Shown one piece after another: positions 35,546 to 42,820 of a stretch of 64,000 bases of DNA (position 1 is its first letter; the number at the start of each line of letters is the position of its first letter). The notes below the pieces were generated by a model, which made no database searches, was not told where the DNA came from, and saw nothing but the letters and a program-made list of their open reading frames with translations. Origin of the DNA: Clavibacter sp. VKM Ac-2872 (lineage in GTDB: Bacteria > Actinomycetota > Actinomycetes > Actinomycetales > Microbacteriaceae); the NCBI RefSeq assembly GCF_015351105.1, contig NZ_JADKRR010000001.1, forward strand, positions 973,069 through 1,037,068. The letters run 5' to 3'. A program made the position numbers and the translations under genes.

Positions 35546-36481
35546 TCAGCCGATGCGCTCGAGGGCGTCGACCACGACATCCCAGAACCCGGCGTGGTCG
35601 AGGTCGACGGCGACCTGCGTCGTGCAGCCGGCGGGCGCGGGTCGGCGCAGGTCCGCGACGGTCATCCCGGTCGTGTGCGTGCCCGCCAGCTCCACGGAGA
35701 TCGGCGCGCGCCGCACCGACACGAGGCGCGGGTCGATCACGCGCGCCACGGCGCACGGGTCGTGCACGGGCGGGCTCGGGAAGTCCTGCCGGTCGTGGTA
35801 CGCCCGGCCGTAGTGCTCCATCGAGTCGACGACGAACCGGGCGGCTGGCGTGCCGAGGGCGGCGATGCGCGCCATGACCTCGGGGGTCGCGGTCGCCTGG
35901 TACGTGAGGTCGAGGCCCACCATGGTCACGGGCCACGCCTCGCCGAACACGATGTGCGCGGCCTCGGGGTCCACCGCGATGTTGAACTCGGCCACGGCCG
36001 TGCGGTTGCCGTGGTGGTAGCCGCCGCCCATGAGCACGACCTCCTTCACGCGCTCGACGATGCGCGGCTCGCGGCGCACGGCGAGGGCGATGTTCGTGAG
36101 CGCGCCGAGCGGCACCAGGGTGATCTCGCCGGGCGCGTGGGACATGACCGTCTCGATGATGAGGTCCACCGCGTGCCGGGCATCGAGCGCGACGGTGGGC
36201 TCCGGCAGCTCGGGCCCGTCGAGCCCGGACTCGCCGTGGATCTCCGGGGCCGTCATCACGGGACGCACGAGCGGGCGCGCGCAGCCCGCGGCGACGGGCA
36301 CGCCCTGGATCCCGGCGACGGTCGCGACCGCGAGCGCGTTCCGCGTCACCTTGTCGAGCGTCTGGTTGCCGGCGACGGTCGTGATGCCGACCAGCTCCAC
36401 CTCGGGGCTGCCGTGCGCGAGCATCAGGGCGAGGGCGTCGTCGTGCCCCGGGTCGCAGTCGATCAGGATCTTGGTGGGCAT
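35546..36481 (-). CDS. Inosine-uridine-preferring nucleoside hydrolase
   Basis: This 311-residue enzyme hydrolyses nucleosides to free base and ribose. The calcium-binding N-terminal signature is IDCDPGHDDALALMLA at residues 6-21, with LVPLGALTNIAL near 130 and EFNIAVDPEAA near 163. The active-site region has HDPCAVARVIDP near 240. The ATG at 36481 has GAGGA 5 nt upstream; longer in-frame starts lack support. It is divergent from add. Its hydrolytic route complements the phosphorolytic enzymes of the island. Confidence 0.92.
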   Translation of the reverse strand: MPTKILIDCDPGHDDALALMLAHGSPEVELVGITTVAGNQTLDKVTRNALAVATVAGIQGVPVAAGCARPLVRPVMTAPEIHGESGLDGPELPEPTVALDARHAVDLIIETVMSHAPGEITLVPLGALTNIALAVRREPRIVERVKEVVLMGGGYHHGNRTAVAEFNIAVDPEAAHIVFGEAWPVTMVGLDLTYQATATPEVMARIAALGTPAARFVVDSMEHYGRAYHDRQDFPSPPVHDPCAVARVIDPRLVSVRRAPISVELAGTHTTGMTVADLRRPAPAGCTTQVAVDLDHAGFWDVVVDALERIG

Positions 36482-36572
36482 GGGTCCTCCGGCTCGGGTC
36501 GCGGCCCGCCGACGCATCGCGCACCGATCGTTCGTGTGCCTGTTACTCCGGCGCGGGCCGCGTCGAGGCTAG

Positions 36573-36578
36573 TAGATT
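36573..36578 (+). promoter_or_regulatory. -10 box of add, leaderless
   Basis: TAGATT, 6 nt, then the ATG at 36585. No Shine-Dalgarno can fit between them. Confidence 0.65.
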
Positions 36579-36584
36579 CGTCCC

Positions 36585-37703
36585 ATGACGATCGCTCCCG
36601 AGGACTCCACGCTGCCCGGAGGAGGGTCGTTCCGCGACCTCCCCAAGGTCTCCCTGCACGACCACCTCGACGGCGGCCTCCGTCCCGGCACGATCGTCGA
36701 GATCGCCGACGAGATCGGCCTCGAGCTGCCCGCCCAGGGTGCCGAGGCGCTCGGCGAGTGGTTCCGCACCAGCGCCGACTCGGGGTCGCTCGTCGAGTAC
36801 CTGAAGACCTTCGACGTCACCATCGCCGTCATGCAGACCGAGGAGCACCTGGCGCGCGTCGCCCGCGAGTTCGTCGAGGACCTCGCGGAGGACGGCGTCG
36901 TCTACGGCGAGATCCGCTGGGCGCCGGAGCAGCACCTCGCGAACGGGCTGACGCTCGACGCGGCCGTCGAGGCGGTGCAGTCCGGCATCGAGGAGGCCGT
37001 GCGCGGCGTCGAGGAGGCGGGCGGATCCATCCGCGTCGGCCAGCTCGTCAGCGCCATGCGCCACCTCGACCGGGGCACCGAGATCGCGGAGCTCGCCATC
37101 CGCCACCGCGACCGCGGCGTCGTCGGCTTCGACATCGCCGGGCCCGAGGCGGGCTTCCCCCCGTCCCGCATGCAGGGCGCGTTCGACCTGCTGGCGCGCG
37201 AGTGGATGCCCCGCACGGTGCACGCGGGCGAGGCCGACGGCCTCGAGTCCATCCGCGGCGCGCTCCTCGACGGCCGCGCCCTCCGGCTCGGCCACGGCGT
37301 GCGCATCGCCGAGGACATCGAGATCGACAGCGAGGAGGGCGAGGACGTCTTCGTCACCCTCGGCACGCTCGCGCAGTGGATCAAGGACCGCGGGATCCCG
37401 CTCGAGCTCAGCCCGTCGTCGAACCTGCAGACCGGCGCCATCGAGGCCTGGGGCGACGCGATGGTCGACCACCCCTTCGACCTGCTCTACCAGCTGGGCT
37501 TCGCCGTGACGGTCAACACGGACAACCGCCTGATGAGCGGCACCAGCATCAGCCGGGAGCTGTCTCTCCTCACGGACGCGTTCGCCTACGACCTCGACGA
37601 CCACGAGGCCTTCCAGCTGAACGCGGCCGCCGCGGCGTTCCTGCCGCTGGAGGAGCGCGAGGCGCTCGCCGACATCATCTCCGACGGGTTCGCCCGCCTG
37701 TAG
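36585..37703 (+). CDS. add: Adenosine deaminase
   Basis: This 372-residue zinc enzyme converts adenosine and deoxyadenosine to inosine forms. The metal-binding SLHDHLDGGLRPG near residue 22 is the H-x-H motif. Other zinc and catalytic residues are VHAGEADG near 211, LRLGHGVRI near 232 and VNTDNRLMSGT near 310. Its product, inosine, can be used by punA or by the nucleoside hydrolase. It is transcribed alone from a leaderless promoter or together with the PTS genes 67 nt downstream. Confidence 0.94.
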   Translation: MTIAPEDSTLPGGGSFRDLPKVSLHDHLDGGLRPGTIVEIADEIGLELPAQGAEALGEWFRTSADSGSLVEYLKTFDVTIAVMQTEEHLARVAREFVEDLAEDGVVYGEIRWAPEQHLANGLTLDAAVEAVQSGIEEAVRGVEEAGGSIRVGQLVSAMRHLDRGTEIAELAIRHRDRGVVGFDIAGPEAGFPPSRMQGAFDLLAREWMPRTVHAGEADGLESIRGALLDGRALRLGHGVRIAEDIEIDSEEGEDVFVTLGTLAQWIKDRGIPLELSPSSNLQTGAIEAWGDAMVDHPFDLLYQLGFAVTVNTDNRLMSGTSISRELSLLTDAFAYDLDDHEAFQLNAAAAAFLPLEEREALADIISDGFARL

Positions 37704-37769
37704 CGCGGGGCCCACGGCCTCCCGTCCCGCTCGACCCGTCCGCCCGCCCCGACAGAGAGGCCGCACCCC

Positions 37770-38219
37770 GTGCTCCCACCGCTCCCGGACGACGCCGTCA
37801 CCCTCGGCGCCGAGGCCGCCGACTGGCGCGCCGCCGTGCGCCTCGTGGGCGACGCGCTCGTCCGCTCGGGGGCGGCCACGCCGGAGTACGGGGACGCCAT
37901 GATCCGCGTGGTCGAGGAGTTCGGCGCCTACGTCGTCATCGCCCCGGGTCTCGCGCTCGCGCACGCGCGGCCGGGCCCGGAGACGCTCGCGGACGGCCTG
38001 GCGGTCGTCACCCTCACGGAGCCGGTGGCCTTCGGGCACGCGCACAACGACCCCGTGGACGTCATCGTGGGGCTCGCGGTCACGACGGTGGACCGGCACG
38101 TCTCCTCGGTGGCCGACATGGCCAACATCTTCAACGACGCCATCGCCATCCCGCGGCTGCGCGCCGCCACCACCGTCGACGAGGTCCGGCGCATCATGGC
38201 CGGCGAGGAGAGCGCATGA
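37770..38219 (+). CDS. PTS sugar transporter IIA (ascorbate/mannitol-type)
   Basis: This 149-residue IIA domain takes phosphate from HPr. The phosphohistidine is His65 in LALAHARPGP, the arrangement of PtsIIA type 2 (UlaC/SgaA-like) proteins. VAFGHAHNDPVDVIVGLA near residue 92 is also typical. The GTG at 37770 is the first usable start after add. ATGA joins it to the IIB gene. No IIC membrane component follows, so the pair is incomplete here. It may work with a distant IIC or as a regulatory phosphorelay. Confidence 0.85.
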   Translation: MLPPLPDDAVTLGAEAADWRAAVRLVGDALVRSGAATPEYGDAMIRVVEEFGAYVVIAPGLALAHARPGPETLADGLAVVTLTEPVAFGHAHNDPVDVIVGLAVTTVDRHVSSVADMANIFNDAIAIPRLRAATTVDEVRRIMAGEESA

Positions 38220-38488
38220 AGGTCGTCGCGATCTGCGGCGTGGGGATCGGCACGTCCGGCATCCTCAAGGTCAATGCCGAGCGGGCGCTCGCGCGCCTCG
38301 GCATCGAGGCGGACGTCACGGCGGCCGACCTCGCGAGCGTCGCGTCCCTCGGCGAGGACGCGCAGGTGATCCTCACGTCGCCGGAGCTCGTGGACCGCAT
38401 CGGGCCCACGTACGCCGACGTGGTCGTGATCGAGAACTACTTCGACCTCGAGGAGATCTCGGCGAAGCTCGACGCCGCGCTCGGCTGA
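38216..38488 (+). CDS. PTS sugar transporter IIB (lactose/ascorbate-type)
   Basis: This 90-residue IIB domain should accept phosphate from the IIA protein on Cys7, in the P-loop-like ICGVGIGTSG near the N-terminus. The size and the single-domain form resemble UlaB/SgaB. The ATG overlaps the IIA stop by ATGA. Its last 52 nt lie antisense to the 3' end of the convergent membrane protein gene. A IIC partner is absent from the window. Confidence 0.85.
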   Translation: MKVVAICGVGIGTSGILKVNAERALARLGIEADVTAADLASVASLGEDAQVILTSPELVDRIGPTYADVVVIENYFDLEEISAKLDAALG

Positions 38489-39474
38489 CCCTCCGACGCG
38501 TCCGCGCCGCGTGCCGAGGCCCCGTCGGGGTGATCCGCGTCCGCGCCGCCAGCACGTGGGCGCGGGCCGCCGCGCAGCACCACCGCGACGGCCGCGACGA
38601 GGGCCGCGATCGCCACCGCGGCGGTCGCCGTCGCGATCCCGGGGGAGGGCGCGGTGATCGGCTCGCCGCCCAGCGCCTGCACGGTGACGATCGCGATCAC
38701 GGCCAGGTAGGCCGCCGCCGCGATCGCCGTCAGGCGCACGCGCACCCGGTCGGGCGCGAGCGCGGGGATCCGTCGTGCGGCCGCGCCGAGCACGAGGGCG
38801 ACGATCGGCAGCAGCTGCAGCGCGTGCATGCCGACGAAGTGCGGGATCCGCAGGTCGCCCGCCGTCGTGCTCCAGCCGAGGACGGGCAGCCCGGGGCCGC
38901 CGTCGGTCGCCCCGACCGTGTGCGCGCCCGCGATGCCGTGGAAGTCGGCGAGCTGGGCGGCGGTCGGCGACGTCATGAGGTAGGCGAGGCCGATGCCGAC
39001 GAGCGCGATGAGGGCGCCCGCGCGGATCCCGAGCGTCAGCGCCGGGTCGGGCAGCCGCAGCCGCAGCACGGCGAGGCTGGTGCCGAACGCGCAGAGGTAG
39101 AGCACGGTGACCGACGCGGCCATGACGGCCCACAGCGTCGTCGCCAGCGGCGTGGCGACGTTGAAGTGGCTCGTCGTGCCCGCCGCGGCCGCGCCCACGA
39201 TCACGGCCTGCTCGACCACGAGCGCGACGGCCACGACCGTGCCTAGCAGGTGCGCGCCGCGCCGGAAGCTGGGCAGGTGCTCGATGAGCCAGGCCCAGGA
39301 GACGGCGTAGACGAGGATCGACAGCGAGAACTTGGCGGGCTTGTCCCAGACGGGCGCGCCCGTCACGATGCGGTGGTCGACCAGGCCGCCGACGAGGCAG
39401 GCCACGGCGACCACGGCCATGAGCGCGGACACCGCCATGAGCGGGCGGTGCCAGGCGACGGCGCGGCGGATCAC
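38437..39474 (-). CDS. Hypothetical eight-helix membrane protein
   Basis: This 345-residue protein has about eight predicted helices. I do not recognise a named family. Notable segments are VWDKPAKFSLSILVYAVSW near residue 35 and DLRIPHFVGMHALQLLPI near residue 236, with a conserved-looking His in each region. The last 35 residues are hydrophilic and rich in Asp, Ala and Ser. The GTG at 39474 overlaps the MerR stop (GTGA), so the two are coexpressed and the MerR protein probably controls it. The 3' end overlaps the PTS IIB gene by 52 bp in antisense. Confidence 0.75.
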   Translation of the reverse strand: MIRRAVAWHRPLMAVSALMAVVAVACLVGGLVDHRIVTGAPVWDKPAKFSLSILVYAVSWAWLIEHLPSFRRGAHLLGTVVAVALVVEQAVIVGAAAAGTTSHFNVATPLATTLWAVMAASVTVLYLCAFGTSLAVLRLRLPDPALTLGIRAGALIALVGIGLAYLMTSPTAAQLADFHGIAGAHTVGATDGGPGLPVLGWSTTAGDLRIPHFVGMHALQLLPIVALVLGAAARRIPALAPDRVRVRLTAIAAAAYLAVIAIVTVQALGGEPITAPSPGIATATAAVAIAALVAAVAVVLRGGPRPRAGGADADHPDGASARGADASEGQPSAASSFAEISSRSK

Positions 39475-40115
39475 GCGCCGCCGCCCGTCGTCGCCTGCGC
39501 GGGCATGGACGCCGTCGCCTGCGCGATGCGGCGGAGGCCGGCCGCGAGCTGGTCGCCCAGCACGGTGCCCACGACCATCAGCTCGGCCATCGCCGTGCGG
39601 TCGGGGCGGCCCCGGACGGCGGCGAGGTCGGCGTCGGCCTGGATCGCCGCGGCCTCGGCGTAGCGCGCGAGGTAGTCCTCGGCCACAGGATGGCCGGAGC
39701 GCGCGAAGGCCGCGACGGCGCGCGCCGCCTGCGCGCGTCCGGTGTGCCCCTCGAGCACGCACCAGCCGGCGGCGGCGGAGGCCGCGTCGACGCGGGCGAG
39801 CGCGTCCGCAGGCGGCGGATCCGCGTTCGGGGGTCCCGGCGTCAGCGCCTGCTGCGCCACGGCGAAGACGCGCTGCACCTGCCGTGCCTCGACGTCGTCG
39901 TCGAGCACCGCGAGGACCTCGCGGGCCCGCGCGACGGGGAGCTGGCCGACGTCGATGAGGGCGCGGATCAGCCGGACGCGGCGCGCGTGCTCCTCGTCGT
40001 AGTCGGTGCGGTTGTCGCTCACGCGGGTGCCCGCGGGGAGCAGGCCCTCGCGCACGTAGTACTTGACGGTGGCGGGGGCCACGCCCGTGGCGTCGGCCAG
40101 CTCCGTGATGCGCAT
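39471..40115 (-). CDS. MerR-family transcriptional regulator
   Basis: This 214-residue regulator has an N-terminal winged helix of the MerR type (ITELADATGVAPATVKYYVREGLLP at residues 3-27), then a dimerisation helix and an Ala-rich C-terminal domain of about 120 residues. That domain has no metal-binding cysteine cluster; the only Cys is in GWCVLEG. It probably senses an organic ligand and controls the membrane protein gene fused to it by GTGA. A 23-bp palindrome over its own promoter indicates autoregulation. The -10 TAGCCT ends 6 nt before the ATG. Confidence 0.85.
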   Translation of the reverse strand: MRITELADATGVAPATVKYYVREGLLPAGTRVSDNRTDYDEEHARRVRLIRALIDVGQLPVARAREVLAVLDDDVEARQVQRVFAVAQQALTPGPPNADPPPADALARVDAASAAAGWCVLEGHTGRAQAARAVAAFARSGHPVAEDYLARYAEAAAIQADADLAAVRGRPDRTAMAELMVVGTVLGDQLAAGLRRIAQATASMPAQATTGGGA

Positions 40116-40121
40116 GCGGCG

Positions 40122-40127
40122 AGGCTA
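40122..40127 (-). promoter_or_regulatory. -10 box of merR gene, leaderless
   Basis: TAGCCT on the minus strand, 6 nt, then the ATG at 40115. Confidence 0.6.
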
Positions 40128-40130
40128 GCG

Positions 40131-40153
40131 CACTGATAGCGCCACTACCAGTG
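40131..40153. promoter_or_regulatory. 23-bp MerR-type operator palindrome
   Basis: CACTGATAG and CTACCAGTG are 9-bp arms (one mismatch) around a 5-bp centre. The site spans the spacer and -35 region of the merR promoter, the usual position of MerR operators. Confidence 0.6.
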
Positions 40154-40163
40154 CACCGTGCGA

Positions 40164-40197
40164 CGGATCCGCGGGCCAGCGCGGGCCCGCGGATCCG
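40164..40197 (-). terminator. Terminator after phosphomannomutase gene
   Basis: CGGATCCGCGGGCC and its exact complement form a 14-bp stem with a 6-nt loop, 5 nt after the stop codon at 40203. Confidence 0.8.
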
Positions 40198-40202
40198 GGC
40201 GG

Positions 40203-41906
40203 TCAGACCTCGAGCAGCAGCGGCACGGCCTGCGCGAGGTCGGCGACGATGGCGCGCGCGGCGTCGCGGCGCTCGGCCACCGTGCCCTCCGTGCTCTGCG
40301 CGTCGAGGTAGACCTTGATCTTCGGCTCCGTGCCGCTCGGCCGCACGATGAGCCGCGCGCCGTCGCCCAGGTGGAACCGGAGCACGTCGCTCGGCGGCAG
40401 GTCGGCCGTGCCCTCGGCGAGGTCGTCCATGCGCTCGACGCGACGGGAGCCGATCGAGGCCGGCGGCGACTGCCGGAGCTTCGCCATGATGCGCGGGATG
40501 ACCGCGAGGTCGGTGACGCGCACCGAGATCTGGTCGCTCGCGAAGGAGCCGAAGCGCTCGGCGAACTCGCGGTCGTAGTCGTCGATGGTCTGCCCGCGCG
40601 ACTTCAGCAGCATCACGCCGTGGAGCACGGCGACGGCGGCGGAGATGCCGTCCTTGTCGCTCGTGATCCAGGGCGCGACCAGGTAGCCGAGCGCCTCCTC
40701 GTAGCCGTAGATCAGATCCGGCACGCGGCTGATCCACTTGAAGCCCGTGAGCGTCTCGCGGTAGCCGAAGCCCAGCTCACGCGCGACGACCTCGAGCGCG
40801 GGGGAGGAGACGAGGGACGAGGCGAACGTGCCCGTGTTCCCGTCCGCGGCGTGGCGCTCGGCGATCCCGAGGCCGAGCAGCATGCCGACCTCGTTGCCCG
40901 AGAGGCGCCGCCATGCGCCGTGCTCGTCCGCGATGGCGACCGCGAGGCGGTCGGCATCCGGGTCGTTGGCGATGATGAGCTCGGCGTGGGCGCGCACGGC
41001 CGCCTCGAACGCGAGGTCGAGCGCGCCCGGCTCCTCGGGGTTCGGGAAGTCGACCGTGGGGAAGTCCGGGTCGGGGTCCGCCTGCGCGGCCACGACGACG
41101 GGGGCGTCGACGCCCACCGCGTCGAAGACGCGCGCCGCGGTCTCCCACCCGACGCCGTGCAGCGGCGTGTAGACCCAGGTCAGGGGTGCGAGCGGAGCCG
41201 TGAACAGGGCGGCCGTCTCCCGCACGTAGGAGTCGATCAGCGTCTCCGGCGCGATCGCGAAGTCGTCCGCCGTCGGCAGCTGCTGCACCGTGCGATCGCC
41301 CGCCGCCTTGTGGATGAAGGCCGCGATGTCGCGGTCGGCCGGGCTGACGATCTGCGCGCCGTGGTCCTCGTCGCCGAGGTAGACCTTGTAGCCGTTGTCC
41401 CGCGCCGGGTTGTGCGACGCCGTGACCATCACCCCCGCGCTCACCGCGAGGTGCTTGACCGCGTACGCGAGGACGGGCGTGGGGAGGGCCCGGGGGAGCA
41501 GCACGGTGCGGACGCCGGCGCCCGCCATGATGCGCGCGGTGTCCTCCGCGAAGACCTTCGAGTTGTGGCGCCCGTCGTACCCGACGACGATGCTCGGACG
41601 GGGGCTGCGGCTGCGCAGGTAGTCGGCGAAGCCGGCGGCGGCCTGCGCGACGAGCACGCGGTTCATCCGGTTGGGCCCCGCGCCGAGCTCGCCGCGGAGC
41701 CCGGCCGTTCCGAACTGGAGGCGCGTCTGGAAGCGGTCGCGGATCCCGGCGGCCGCCTGCTCCCGGTCCGCCGCCGAGGCGCCCGGAGCCGTGCCGTCGA
41801 CGAGGGCGAGCAGCTCGTCGACCTCGGCGCGCGTGATCGGATCCGGGTCCTGCGCCTGCCAGGCGCGCGCGGCGGCTGCGAGGGCAGCGGTCTCCTCCCG
41901 GGTCAC
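40203..41906 (-). CDS. Phosphomannomutase / phosphoglucomutase family protein
   Basis: This 567-residue alpha-D-phosphohexomutase interconverts sugar-1- and sugar-6-phosphates. The phosphoserine loop TASHNPARDNGYKVY lies near residue 168, the metal site ANDPDADRLAVA near 310 and the sugar-binding GNEVGMLLG near 335. The C-terminal phosphate site is VRPSGTEPKIKVYLD. Length matches the longer PgcA/PmmB subgroup. The GTG overlaps the punA stop (GTGA). In actinobacteria this gene commonly follows purine nucleoside phosphorylase, which suggests it may convert ribose-1-phosphate as well as hexose phosphates. The precise substrate is not shown. Confidence 0.9.
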   Translation of the reverse strand: MTREETAALAAAARAWQAQDPDPITRAEVDELLALVDGTAPGASAADREQAAAGIRDRFQTRLQFGTAGLRGELGAGPNRMNRVLVAQAAAGFADYLRSRSPRPSIVVGYDGRHNSKVFAEDTARIMAGAGVRTVLLPRALPTPVLAYAVKHLAVSAGVMVTASHNPARDNGYKVYLGDEDHGAQIVSPADRDIAAFIHKAAGDRTVQQLPTADDFAIAPETLIDSYVRETAALFTAPLAPLTWVYTPLHGVGWETAARVFDAVGVDAPVVVAAQADPDPDFPTVDFPNPEEPGALDLAFEAAVRAHAELIIANDPDADRLAVAIADEHGAWRRLSGNEVGMLLGLGIAERHAADGNTGTFASSLVSSPALEVVARELGFGYRETLTGFKWISRVPDLIYGYEEALGYLVAPWITSDKDGISAAVAVLHGVMLLKSRGQTIDDYDREFAERFGSFASDQISVRVTDLAVIPRIMAKLRQSPPASIGSRRVERMDDLAEGTADLPPSDVLRFHLGDGARLIVRPSGTEPKIKVYLDAQSTEGTVAERRDAARAIVADLAQAVPLLLEV

Positions 41907-42730
41907 AGGGCGCCCACGATGCGGGCGAGCATGCCGCCGATGCGACCCTCGGCGGCGCGGCCGGCCTCGATGACCTCCTCGTGGCTGAGCGGGGTCTTCT
42001 GGATCCCCGCGGCGAGGTTGGTGATGAGCGACATGCCGAGCACCTCCATGCCGGCCTCGCGCGCGGCGATGGCCTCGAGGGCGGTGGACATGCCGACGAT
42101 GTGGCCGCCGATCGCCTTCGCCATCTGCACCTCGGCCGGGGTCTCGTAGTGCGGTCCGCGGAACTGGCAGTAGACACCCTCGTCGAGGTCGGGCTCGACC
42201 TCGTGCGCGATCGCCCGGAGACGGGCGGAGTAGAGGTCGGTGAGGTCGATGAAGGTCGCGCCCTCGAGCGGCGAGTCGGCGGTGAGGTTGATGTGGTCGC
42301 TGATGAGTACGGGCGTGCCGGGCGTCCAGTGCTCCGTGATGCCGCCGGCGCCGTTCGTCAGGATCATCGTCGTGGCGCCGGTCGCGGCGGCGGTGCGGAC
42401 GCTGTGCACGACCCGGCGGACCCCGTGGCCCTCGTAGTAGTGCGTGCGCGCGCCGATGACGAGGGCGCGGCGGCCGGACGGCAGCAGCACGCTGCGGAGC
42501 GAGCCGACGTGCCCCTCGAGCGCGGGCTTCGAGAAGCCGACGACCTCGGTGGCCGGGATGGTGGCGGTGGTCTCGCCGATGAGGTCCGCCGCCTTCCCCC
42601 ATCCGCTGCCGAGCGTGAGGGCGATGTCGTGGCGCTCGACGCCCGTGAGCTCGGCGATCTGCCGGGCCGCCTGCCGCGCGATCTCCTGGGGGTCGGCGTC
42701 GGGCGACTCGAGGGGGTTGCTGTACGTCAT
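41903..42730 (-). CDS. punA: Purine nucleoside phosphorylase
   Basis: This 275-residue enzyme splits inosine and guanosine with phosphate to base plus ribose-1-phosphate. It belongs to the trimeric PNP class: LGSGWGKAADLI near residue 42, GARTHYYEGH near 93, NGAGGI near 126, RGPHYETPAEVQ near 194 and the purine-site GMSTALEAIAAREAGM near 213. It follows a leaderless TAGGAT box and is coupled to the phosphohexomutase downstream. It is divergent from the flavoprotein reductase gene. Confidence 0.93.
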   Translation of the reverse strand: MTYSNPLESPDADPQEIARQAARQIAELTGVERHDIALTLGSGWGKAADLIGETTATIPATEVVGFSKPALEGHVGSLRSVLLPSGRRALVIGARTHYYEGHGVRRVVHSVRTAAATGATTMILTNGAGGITEHWTPGTPVLISDHINLTADSPLEGATFIDLTDLYSARLRAIAHEVEPDLDEGVYCQFRGPHYETPAEVQMAKAIGGHIVGMSTALEAIAAREAGMEVLGMSLITNLAAGIQKTPLSHEEVIEAGRAAEGRIGGMLARIVGAL

Positions 42731-42736
42731 GCCCCG

Positions 42737-42742
42737 ATCCTA
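42737..42742 (-). promoter_or_regulatory. -10 box of punA, leaderless
   Basis: TAGGAT on the minus strand, 6 nt, then the ATG at 42730. Confidence 0.6.
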
Positions 42743-42763
42743 AATGCGCGGGCGCGGGCGGCC

Positions 42764-42783
42764 CCGGCCGCCACGACGGCCGG
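42764..42783. promoter_or_regulatory. Inverted repeat between punA and the flavoprotein gene
   Basis: CCGGCCG-N6-CGGCCGG is a perfect 7-bp palindrome midway between two divergent leaderless promoters. It could be a shared operator. Confidence 0.35.
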
Positions 42784-42808
42784 GTTCGCGTGGGCCCCGG
42801 GCCTGCGG

Positions 42809-42814
42809 GATGAT
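42809..42814 (+). promoter_or_regulatory. -10-like box of flavoprotein gene, leaderless
   Basis: GATGAT, 6 nt, then the ATG at 42821. The first base differs from the usual T. Confidence 0.45.
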
Positions 42815-42820
42815 GTGCGC

